Source: Caryophanales bacterium UBA1744
GTDB taxonomy: Bacteria > Bacillota_I > Bacilli_A > RFN20 > CAG-826
Reading direction: 5' to 3'
Length of the DNA: 12,336 nucleotides
NCBI GenBank assembly: GCA_002314915.1
Contig: DCHU01000031.1
Coordinates: 12,944 to 25,279, forward strand
Positions 6,236-12,336 of this stretch are shown piece by piece (position 1 is the first letter of the stretch; the number at the start of each line of letters is the position of its first letter). The position numbers were made by a program, and so were the translations under genes. Below the pieces are notes generated by a model. It ran no database searches. It worked only from the letters and a program-made list of their open reading frames with translations, and was not told the DNA's origin.

Positions 6236-7564
6236 ATGGGAAGACCAAGAAAGAATCCAGTAGCCGAAGTCGAAGAAAAGAAGACAAAGAAGGCTGCTAA
6301 AGAGAAACCAACAAAGGCAAAGAAGGAAGACGATATCTCAATCGACGACACAGAAGAAGATATCGCTAACGCATACGAAGGCGTTAAGAAAGACCTCTTA
6401 GCAAAAGCCAAGAAAAACGGAAACCACATGGACATGGATGACGTCTTTGACGCATTCCAGCGTTTCGACCTTTCCGATGAGGTCATGGACGAAATCATGA
6501 CTTACTTCAAAGAGAACGGAATCGAAGTCACAGGTGAAGAAGAGGACAATCCAGACGCAGAACCAGACGGACCAACAGAGGCAGATATGCTCTCAAGCGG
6601 CGACGATGATTTCGATGACGATGAAATCAACGACGAGGACGCAGCTGAAGTCGCAGACATCGAAGACTTCTCAAAGATTCAGTCGGGTGACGTCAAAGTC
6701 AACGACTCAGTCAAGATGTACTTGAAGGATATCGGCGCATTCCACTTGCTTTCAGCAAAAGAGGAAACCGAACTCGCTAAGAGAATCGCAGAAGGCGACC
6801 AGGACGCTAAGGATGAGCTCATCAACGCTAACTTACGTTTGGTCATCTCCATCGCAAAGCACTATGTCGGCAGAGGCATGCATTTCTTAGACCTTATCGA
6901 AGAAGGAAACATGGGTCTCATCAAGGCGGTCGAGAAATTCGACTACACAAAGGGATTCAAGTTCTCAACATACGCAACATGGTGGATCCGTCAGGCAATC
7001 ACCCGTGCAATCGCAGACCAGGCTAGAACAATTCGTATTCCAGTCCACATGGTCGAGACAATCAACAAGATGACCCGTGTCCAGAGACAGCTCGTCCAGG
7101 AATACGGCAGAGACCCAACTCCAGAGGAAATCTCCGAGGCAATGAACGGAGAGTTAACACCTGAGAGAATCCGCGAAATCCAGAGAATCGCTCTTGAACC
7201 AGTCTCTTTAGAGACTCCAATCGGTGAAGAAGATGATTCGCACTTAGGAGACTTCGTCGAGGACAAGGATGCTCAGTCACCGCTCGAATACACAACAAAG
7301 TCACTCTTGAAAGACGAACTCTATGACATCATGAAGGATTTAACCGATCGTGAAGAGAGAGTCTTAAGACTCCGTTACGGACTTGATGATAATAGACCAC
7401 GCACACTTGAGGAAGTCGGAAAAGAATTCGGCGTCACCCGTGAGCGTATCCGTCAGATCGAAGCTAAGGCTATCCGTAAGTTACGCCACCCAACTCGTGC
7501 AAAGAGACTTGGCGACTATAGAGATACCATCAACAACTCCGGTCCAGACACCCACAACAAATAA
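6236..7564 (+). CDS. rpoD: Primary RNA polymerase sigma factor RpoD/SigA
   Basis: 442 codons, about 70 more than the ~370 of Bacillus SigA. The core is canonical: region 1.2 DSVKMYLKDIG (157-167), region 2 from NANLRLVISIAKHY (197-210) through the -10-recognising FSTYATWWIRQAITRAI (243-259), region 3 around IRIPVHMVETINK (266-278), and region 4.2 with the -35-binding helix-turn-helix EEVGKEFGVTRERIRQIEAK (392-411). A region 1.1-like domain spans about 45-98. The added length is a basic, Lys/Ala-rich N-terminus (1-33, starting MGRPRKNP) and an acidic Asp/Glu linker (about 101-145). It is preceded by GGGAGG seven bases before the ATG and follows dnaG closely, as in the classic dnaG-rpoD operon. 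It would recognise promoters like that found upstream of glyS. Confidence 0.97.
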   Translation: MGRPRKNPVAEVEEKKTKKAAKEKPTKAKKEDDISIDDTEEDIANAYEGVKKDLLAKAKKNGNHMDMDDVFDAFQRFDLSDEVMDEIMTYFKENGIEVTGEEEDNPDAEPDGPTEADMLSSGDDDFDDDEINDEDAAEVADIEDFSKIQSGDVKVNDSVKMYLKDIGAFHLLSAKEETELAKRIAEGDQDAKDELINANLRLVISIAKHYVGRGMHFLDLIEEGNMGLIKAVEKFDYTKGFKFSTYATWWIRQAITRAIADQARTIRIPVHMVETINKMTRVQRQLVQEYGRDPTPEEISEAMNGELTPERIREIQRIALEPVSLETPIGEEDDSHLGDFVEDKDAQSPLEYTTKSLLKDELYDIMKDLTDREERVLRLRYGLDDNRPRTLEEVGKEFGVTRERIRQIEAKAIRKLRHPTRAKRLGDYRDTINNSGPDTHNK

Positions 7565-7589
7565 GAACAACTGAAGGAGGCAAGTGCAT

Positions 7590-8264
7590 ATGAAGATTTC
7601 GAATCGATTAATGGCTGTTGCCTCTTTTGTTGATAAAGGGGCGTTTATCGCCGACATCGGCAGTGACCACGCAACGGTTCCTCTCTATCTCTATGAGCAG
7701 GGAGTGATATCGCATGCAGAGACTGTCGAGAACAAAAAAGGACCATATTCTCGAATGGTCAAAGTCTTAGAAGAGGCAGGGGTACTAGAATTATCTTATC
7801 CATCCCTCTCTAGCGGCATCGAGAAGCTCATGCCTGAGGTCGACACGGTTATTGTCGCCGGCATGGGTGCTAGACTCATTCTCTCAATCCTCTTAACCAA
7901 CAAGGATAAACTCTCTAACGTTAAGACCATCATCTTGGATGCTCATAACGAAAGAGAACTCTTATTTGAGCCTCTTAGAGGCCTCGGATACTCCTTGATG
8001 GCTAATTCCTTCATAGAAGAGGAGGGAATCTCCTACGACGTCATGAAGTGGGTAAAACAGGAAAAGAGTGAGCCATATACGGATAAAGAATCGCTATTCG
8101 GACCGCTAAACCTCAAAACGAAGCCTGAGGCTTGGGTCAAATTCTGGCGTAAAGAGCAGAATAGACTCGAAGGAATCCTTCAGTCACAGACTCTCCCAGA
8201 AGAGAAAAGAAACGAATACTCTACTAAAGTAGATGCGATAAAGGAGGCCTTAGATGAAAACTAA
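7590..8264 (+). CDS. trmK: tRNA (adenine(22)-N1)-methyltransferase TrmK
   Basis: 224 codons from ATG 7590. TrmK methylates N1 of adenine 22 in the D-loop region of bacterial tRNAs using S-adenosylmethionine. The AdoMet-binding motif ADIGSDHATVPLYL (21-34) and the VAGMGARLI strand-loop (89-97) identify the family, and the C-terminal ~60 residues are helical and charged, as in the coiled-coil tail of TrmK. A GTG six bases upstream (7584) would add two residues, but it is only 3 bases from GGAGG (7576-7580), while ATG 7590 has a normal 9-base spacing. The segment IILDAHNERE (114-123) differs from the LQPN-like motif I remember for this family. It follows rpoD, as yqfN follows sigA in Bacillus, and overlaps the next gene by 11 bases. 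Confidence 0.9.
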   Translation: MKISNRLMAVASFVDKGAFIADIGSDHATVPLYLYEQGVISHAETVENKKGPYSRMVKVLEEAGVLELSYPSLSSGIEKLMPEVDTVIVAGMGARLILSILLTNKDKLSNVKTIILDAHNERELLFEPLRGLGYSLMANSFIEEEGISYDVMKWVKQEKSEPYTDKESLFGPLNLKTKPEAWVKFWRKEQNRLEGILQSQTLPEEKRNEYSTKVDAIKEALDEN

Positions 8265-9018
8265 AGCGTTACTTAGAAAACTTTCAAAACAGTTCCCTAA
8301 GAAATTAGGTGAGTGGTATGACCATTTAGGACTTCAGGTCGGAAAACTTCCTGAAGAAGTGAATAAGATCATGGTATGCCTTGATTTTGATGACACCATC
8401 TATGATGTCGTCGTTAAAGAGAAGCCAGACCTCATCATCACCCATCACCCATTCATCTTCGGCAAACTCAAAAAGGTTCTCGAAAGAGACCCTGTCAAGA
8501 AAGCCATCTATGACAAAATGGTTGAGATCAATGTCCCAATCGTTTCCTATCACACGAACTTCGATACAGGCGAGGGAGGCATGAACGATGCCTTAACGCT
8601 CGCCTTGGGACTCGAGAATAGAAAACACCTCGAAGGCTGTAAGACAGCAGTGGGAGGAGTACTCCCAAACGAGATGGAAGTCCATGAGTTCGCCAAGTAC
8701 GCAAAAGAACGTTTAGGCGTTGAATACGGGCTTCTCATTGCGGAAGGAAAACCAACCGTCAAGAGCGTTGCCATCATCGGTGGCGCAGGTTGGGGAGAAT
8801 ACCTCACCGCCATGGCTGAAGGCTACGACATCTACATCTCAGGAGACTGTCCACATCACGGCAGAAGAGAAATTGTGCTCAATCGCTACAATTACCTCGA
8901 TTTGCCACACGAGATCGAAAGAATCTTTATTCCAACAATGACCAAAATACTACTAAGTTTCGACGATTCGCTTGAAATTGTTCAAGTCGATCACGAACGT
9001 TTGCCGGAGGTAATATAA
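8254..9018 (+). CDS. Nif3-like dinuclear metal-centre protein (short form)
   Basis: 254 codons. This family (YbgI of E. coli, YqfO of Bacillus) binds two metal ions in a toroidal hexamer; its cellular function is not settled. Visible metal-site residues are His64 and His65 in THHPFIFGKL (63-72), Asp104 in HTNFDTG (100-106), His201/His202 in GDCPHHG (197-203), and His219 plus Glu222 in DLPHEIE (216-222). The ~370-residue Bacillus and Staphylococcus proteins have an extra inserted domain; at 254 residues this is the short form without it. GGAGG (8243-8247) precedes the ATG by six bases inside trmK. The trmK-nif3 pairing is conserved across Bacillota and suggests a functional or translational link, but no shared reaction is established. 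Older annotations calling it GTP cyclohydrolase should be distrusted. Confidence 0.92.
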   Translation: MKTKALLRKLSKQFPKKLGEWYDHLGLQVGKLPEEVNKIMVCLDFDDTIYDVVVKEKPDLIITHHPFIFGKLKKVLERDPVKKAIYDKMVEINVPIVSYHTNFDTGEGGMNDALTLALGLENRKHLEGCKTAVGGVLPNEMEVHEFAKYAKERLGVEYGLLIAEGKPTVKSVAIIGGAGWGEYLTAMAEGYDIYISGDCPHHGRREIVLNRYNYLDLPHEIERIFIPTMTKILLSFDDSLEIVQVDHERLPEVI

Positions 9019-9020
9019 AT

Positions 9021-10397
9021 ATGAGCTTCAACGGTTTTTCACTATCATCAACAATGGTCAACGCCCTCAATAAGCTTGGCTATGTAAACCCATCTCCAGT
9101 TCAACAGGTTGTCATTCCTAAGGCCTTAAGAGGAACATCCCTTTTAGCCCAGTCTGAGACCGGTTCTGGAAAGACCCATTCATATCTCATCCCAATCATC
9201 GAGAAGATCGATATGAACTTAAATAGACCTCAAGCGGTGGTCATCACTCCAACCCGTGAGCTCTCAAGGCAGGTTTTTGAGTTCGCTCGTGAGTTCCAGA
9301 GATACTTCCCTAAGCTCAAGGTCAGACTTTTCACATCCGAGGCTGATGTATCTCAAAACGAGGAAGGCGCAACAGTGGCCCCTCAGTTGATCATCGGTAC
9401 TCCAGGACGTGTAAAACAACTTTTAGTCGACAAGGAACTCTTCATTCTTAACAACGTTAAGACGGTTGTTTTAGATGAGGCTGACATGCTTCTAGATTTA
9501 GGATACTTTGAAGACATCGAAGGTCTTTTCGCATCCTTAAGAGAACCACAGACAATGGTCTTCTCCGCAACGCTTAAGCAGAACCTCAAAGATGAGCTCT
9601 TGAAGTTCGTCCGTTCTGATTTCGAGTTCGAAAGCGATAAGGTTCATACGGCATCAACCGTCAAACATCACCTCGTTAACATCAAACATATCGGCGAAGC
9701 AAACGCATTAGTCCAGTTCCTCAAGCTTAGAAACCCATATCTCTGCATCGTCTTCTGCTCGACAAAAGACAAGGTAAATGAGGTACACCAAGCTTTGCTT
9801 GATAACAATATCGATTCACTTTATTTCTCAGGCTCACTTGATGAGCGTTCACGCCGCAGAGCCTTAAGAGAAATCAAAGCCAACACACACTCAATCATCG
9901 TCGCATCAGACCTCCTTGCTAGAGGCATGGATATCCCTGATGTCACAGATGTCGTCTCAGTTGACTTACCAAATGATTTAGAGTTCTACCACCATAGAGC
10001 AGGCAGAACCGGAAGATTCGGCAAGAGTGGTGATTCCTGGGTATTCTACAACAACGACACCGAGGCTAAGCCAAGAGAGCTCTACAACAACGGAGTCAAG
10101 TTCGATTTCTATTCCTTAAGAGCGGGCAAACTCGTCGATGATCCAGTCGGTCTAGCCGAGAAAACCAAATTCAGAAAGAAGGCTGAATTCTCCGCTGAAG
10201 AGATCAAGGAAATCAAGATTGCTAAAGCAAAGACCAAAAAAGACAAGGTCGAGCCAATGCATAAGAAGAAGACCCAATTCGCAATCGAGAAGGTCAAACG
10301 CAAATACAAGAGAAAAGCCATTCAGCGTTCTGTAAGAAAACAATTAGAGAACGAGGCTAAGGCCAAGAGAAAAGCGCGCAATGGAGGCGATGAATAA
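9021..10397 (+). CDS. cshB: DEAD-box ATP-dependent RNA helicase, CshB-like
   Basis: 458 codons. It has a full set of DEAD-box motifs: Q motif with Gln28 (PSPVQQ), motif I SETGSGKT (45-52), Ia PTRE (77-80), Ib TPGR (127-130), II DEAD (152-155), III SAT (182-184), V ARGMDIP (300-306) and VI HRAGRTGR (325-332). The C-terminal ~75 residues are very rich in Lys/Arg (about 380-455), a typical nonspecific RNA-binding tail. Such helicases unwind short RNA duplexes in ribosome assembly, mRNA decay and cold adaptation. The name CshB rests mainly on position: Bacillus cshB (yqfR) lies between yqfO and nfo, as here. GGAGG (9006-9010) lies ten bases before the ATG. The stop overlaps the nfo start by one base. 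Confidence 0.93.
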   Translation: MSFNGFSLSSTMVNALNKLGYVNPSPVQQVVIPKALRGTSLLAQSETGSGKTHSYLIPIIEKIDMNLNRPQAVVITPTRELSRQVFEFAREFQRYFPKLKVRLFTSEADVSQNEEGATVAPQLIIGTPGRVKQLLVDKELFILNNVKTVVLDEADMLLDLGYFEDIEGLFASLREPQTMVFSATLKQNLKDELLKFVRSDFEFESDKVHTASTVKHHLVNIKHIGEANALVQFLKLRNPYLCIVFCSTKDKVNEVHQALLDNNIDSLYFSGSLDERSRRRALREIKANTHSIIVASDLLARGMDIPDVTDVVSVDLPNDLEFYHHRAGRTGRFGKSGDSWVFYNNDTEAKPRELYNNGVKFDFYSLRAGKLVDDPVGLAEKTKFRKKAEFSAEEIKEIKIAKAKTKKDKVEPMHKKKTQFAIEKVKRKYKRKAIQRSVRKQLENEAKAKRKARNGGDE

Positions 10398-11296
10398 TGG
10401 AAGACTTATATTTAGGTTCACATCTCCCTTTAAGCGCTCCAGAGTACTATTTAGGCACCGTAAAGCTTGCTTTAGAGTGGGGAGAGAACACATTTATGTT
10501 CTATACAGGTGCTCCACAGAACACGAGACGTGCTCCAACTAGCACCCTTCGCATTGAAGAAGGAAGAGCCCTCTTAAAAGAGAAGGGCATCGATGAGACC
10601 AAAATCGTTGTCCACGCACCTTATATCATCAACCTTGGAAACAAGGGCAATGTCGATACATATGACCTCGCTAGAAGTTTCTTAGCACAAGAACTCAAGC
10701 GTGTTCACGACTTCGGCTGCAAGCTATTGGTTCTCCATCCAGGCAGCAGTGTAGGCGCAGAAGAATCGTTCGGTCTTGAATCAATCATCGAAGGACTCAA
10801 CTGGGTTCTTGATAAAGATGACACCGATGTCACAATCTGTTTAGAGACCATGGCAGGCAAAGGCTCAGAGCTCGGAAGTACATTTGAGCAGTTAGCCACC
10901 ATTATCAATGGTGTTACCCATAACGAAAGACTCGGTGTCTGCTTAGACACATGTCATATCAATGACTATGGATATGATGTCCATAACGTTGATGGAGTGC
11001 TTGATGAATTCGATAGAGTGATAGGACTTGATAGACTCAAAGTCATTCATGTCAACGACTCCAAGAATCCTCCAGCAAGCCACAAGGATAGACATGATAA
11101 CTTAGGCTATGGCACGATTGGATTTGAGACCTTGAATAAATGGGTTCACAATCCAAGATTAGCAGGAATACCAAAGGTATTGGAAACCCCATACGTCGAT
11201 GTCGGCGCTAAAGACAAGATTCCTCCATACAAGAAGGAAATCGAGATGCTTAGAGCGGAAGCGATGGATGAAGCATGGAGAGAAAACCTCAAATAA
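10397..11296 (+). CDS. nfo: Endonuclease IV (AP endonuclease Nfo)
   Basis: 299 codons, typical for this TIM-barrel enzyme, which incises DNA at abasic sites and removes blocked 3' ends in base excision repair. All nine expected tri-zinc ligands can be placed: His73 (VHAPY), His114 (LHPG), Glu150 (LETMAG), Asp184 and His187 (LDTCH), His218 (HVND), Asp231 and His233 (DRHDNLG), and Glu263 (LETP). The start overlaps the helicase stop (TAATG), with GGAGG nine bases upstream inside the helicase gene. Two in-frame TAA codons end it, followed at once by an intrinsic terminator, so it is the last gene of its operon. Confidence 0.97.
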   Translation: MEDLYLGSHLPLSAPEYYLGTVKLALEWGENTFMFYTGAPQNTRRAPTSTLRIEEGRALLKEKGIDETKIVVHAPYIINLGNKGNVDTYDLARSFLAQELKRVHDFGCKLLVLHPGSSVGAEESFGLESIIEGLNWVLDKDDTDVTICLETMAGKGSELGSTFEQLATIINGVTHNERLGVCLDTCHINDYGYDVHNVDGVLDEFDRVIGLDRLKVIHVNDSKNPPASHKDRHDNLGYGTIGFETLNKWVHNPRLAGIPKVLETPYVDVGAKDKIPPYKKEIEMLRAEAMDEAWRENLK

Positions 11297-11297
11297 T

Positions 11298-11324
11298 AAG
11301 ACGGATCCAAACGGGTCCGTTTTT
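11298..11324 (+). terminator. Intrinsic terminator after nfo
   Basis: ACGGATCC (11301-11308) pairs with GGGTCCGT (11313-11320) over eight bases with one G-T pair, around an AAAC loop, and is followed by TTTTC. Weak A/G-T pairs from 11298 can extend the stem. It begins just after the tandem TAA stops of nfo and separates the housekeeping operon from the lipoprotein gene. Confidence 0.88.
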
Positions 11325-11401
11325 CAATATTTTGCCACAAGCAACCTTCAAGGCATTCTTTTATTCATTCTAAAGAATTAACCTATTCTCGGAGGTAGCT
11401 T

Positions 11402-12336
11402 ATGAAGAAAACCAAATTACTCGCAACAGCGTTGGCCGTATGTATGATAGGCCTCACTAGCTGCGGAAATAAGAAAATCGATAGCGAATCATCAGAATCA
11501 AAAATCGAAGAAGTATCATCTATTGAATCGTTCAATCATGTCCACACACCTGGAGAAGTGAAATTCGATGAGAATGGTCACTATACCGCTTGCGCCGAAT
11601 GTGGAGAAGCCATGACCGAAGTCAAAGAACACACTATGTGTGACATTTCAGTTAAAAAGGCTACTTGCACCGAAGATGGCGAGAAGACCAGTGTTTGCTC
11701 AGGCTGTGCATATACGACCACAACCGTGATTCCTGCCAAAGGACACACATCAGGCGGATATGTCCAAACAGAGGACGGCCACTATGAGAAGTGCTCGGAA
11801 TGCAAAGAGAAGTACCACGAGGGCGAACACCATTACCAAAAGGTATCTGAAACCTATTCAACTTGCGTTGAAGCGGGAGAAATCGTTGAGAAGTGCACCG
11901 AATGCGGACGCGAGAAGAAAACTGCAAAAGAAATGGGTAAGCACATCTATGTTTTTAGGTCTTCTGACGACTCAAACCATAACTATATATGTTCCGTATG
12001 CGGGATAGTCGCATCAACCACAGCTCACGACTACGAAGTCACAGAGAATGTGGAAGTCACATGTTTGACCGATGGCAAAAAGGTTGAGAAATGTTCCTAT
12101 TGCGGACACGAGAAGACAACGGTCACAACAGCCAGCGGACATACGACAAAAACAATCGATAATGGCGATGGCACTCATAGAGTGGTTTGTGAAACCTGCA
12201 AAGAAACGATTGTGGAGTCTATAGCCCATGACAACAAAGAAGAAGTAATCGTCGCATCAGGAGAGACGACAGTCGGCAAAAAGAAATTGACGTGCAAAGA
12301 ATGTGGTCACGAAGAGACCGTAAAAATCCCACATAC
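11402..12336 (+). CDS. Secreted lipoprotein with tandem Cys/His metal-site-like repeats (3' end outside window)
   Basis: 311 codons are visible and the frame is still open at the window end. GGAGG (11391-11395) precedes the ATG by six bases. The N-terminus is a lipoprotein signal: MKK, a hydrophobic stretch (6-18) and lipobox LTSC with Cys21 as the predicted lipidated residue. A Ser/Glu-rich linker (26-43) follows. From residue ~46 onward it consists of alternating short repeats, each with a CxxC pair: 64/67, 99/102, 131/134, 165/168, 197/200, 231/234, 263/266 and 298/301. Odd-numbered repeats read H-x3-C-x2-C-x(8-9)-H; even-numbered read C-x9-C-x2-C-x12-H. Similar TCTEDGxxxxxCxxCG...GH repeats are common in surface proteins of gut Bacillota. 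No catalytic domain is visible. It is predicted to be outside the membrane; a metal-binding, adhesin or structural role is inference. The 77-base gap before it holds no convincing promoter. Confidence 0.85.
   Translation, partial: MKKTKLLATALAVCMIGLTSCGNKKIDSESSESKIEEVSSIESFNHVHTPGEVKFDENGHYTACAECGEAMTEVKEHTMCDISVKKATCTEDGEKTSVCSGCAYTTTTVIPAKGHTSGGYVQTEDGHYEKCSECKEKYHEGEHHYQKVSETYSTCVEAGEIVEKCTECGREKKTAKEMGKHIYVFRSSDDSNHNYICSVCGIVASTTAHDYEVTENVEVTCLTDGKKVEKCSYCGHEKTTVTTASGHTTKTIDNGDGTHRVVCETCKETIVESIAHDNKEEVIVASGETTVGKKKLTCKECGHEETVKIPH
11537..12336 (+). repeat. Four tandem A-B repeat pairs in the lipoprotein (about 66-67 residues per pair)
   Basis: CxxC pairs recur at steps of 35, 32, 34, 32, 34, 32 and 35 residues, so A-to-B steps are 34-35 and B-to-A steps are always 32. 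A units carry H60-C64-C67-H77, H127-C131-C134-H143/144, H193-C197-C200-H209 and H259-C263-C266-H276. B units carry C89-C99-C102-H115, C155-C165-C168-H181 and C221-C231-C234-H247. The last visible B unit has C298, C301 and H311, but Ser286/Gly287 where the first Cys should be. The repeats have diverged in DNA sequence, so this is an old duplication rather than a recent expansion. Confidence 0.85.

Noticed and set aside
7584..7589. GTG at 7584 as the trmK start
   Set aside because: It is only three bases from the GGAGG ribosome binding site; the ATG at 7590 has a normal nine-base spacing and family-like N-terminus.
11325..11401. A promoter for the lipoprotein gene based on TTGCCA at 11332
   Set aside because: No acceptable -10 box lies at the correct distance (CATTCT at 11354 matches only half of the consensus); a promoter must exist after the terminator, but I cannot place it.
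11537..12336. CRISPR array or recent DNA tandem repeat
   Set aside because: The periodicity is at protein level (Cys/His spacing) with divergent DNA; there are no identical direct repeats with unique spacers.

Overview
The window is a compact, almost gapless stretch of housekeeping genes, all on the + strand, from a low-to-moderate GC Gram-positive-type bacterium (Bacillota / Bacilli and relatives). Gene order ybeY-cdd-era-recO-glyS-dnaG-rpoD-trmK-nif3-DEAD-box helicase-nfo is the well-known Bacillus/Staphylococcus order, without phoH before ybeY, without dgkA between ybeY and cdd, and with a single-chain (alpha2-type) glycyl-tRNA synthetase instead of a glyQ+glyS pair. TGA is used as a stop (for example at the ends of era and cdd) and Trp is encoded by TGG, so this is not a Mycoplasma-type genetic code. 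Strong AGGAGG-like ribosome binding sites precede most genes. The composition and the cysteine-repeat lipoprotein at the right edge fit an uncultured gut-type Bacilli lineage, but I cannot name a genus.

Left edge (1-354): the C-terminal 113 codons of an unrecognised, probably membrane-associated protein with different arginine codon use, followed by a possible extended -10 promoter whose predicted start site falls on the ATG of ybeY. Block 1 (355-2815): ybeY, cdd, era and recO overlap one another and must be co-transcribed; they cover rRNA maturation, pyrimidine salvage, 30S assembly and recombinational repair. Block 2 (2831-7564): a near-consensus promoter (TTGACA-17-TAATAT), a terminator-like hairpin in the short leader, then glyS, dnaG and rpoD, a macromolecular-synthesis operon (tRNA charging, replication priming, main sigma factor). 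Short inverted repeats next to a shared GTTATAAGA motif sit just before the dnaG and rpoD ribosome binding sites. Block 3 (7590-11296): trmK, a Nif3-family protein, a CshB-like RNA helicase and endonuclease IV, tightly packed and ending in a clear intrinsic terminator at 11298-11324.

Right edge (11402-12336, open at the window end): a lipoprotein made of alternating Cys/His repeats that look like two kinds of four-ligand metal site in tandem. It is the least ordinary gene here. No mobile element, CRISPR array, tRNA or rRNA gene was seen. The most useful leads are the metal-site-like repeat architecture of the lipoprotein, the hairpin-containing leader of glyS, and the possible leaderless start of ybeY.
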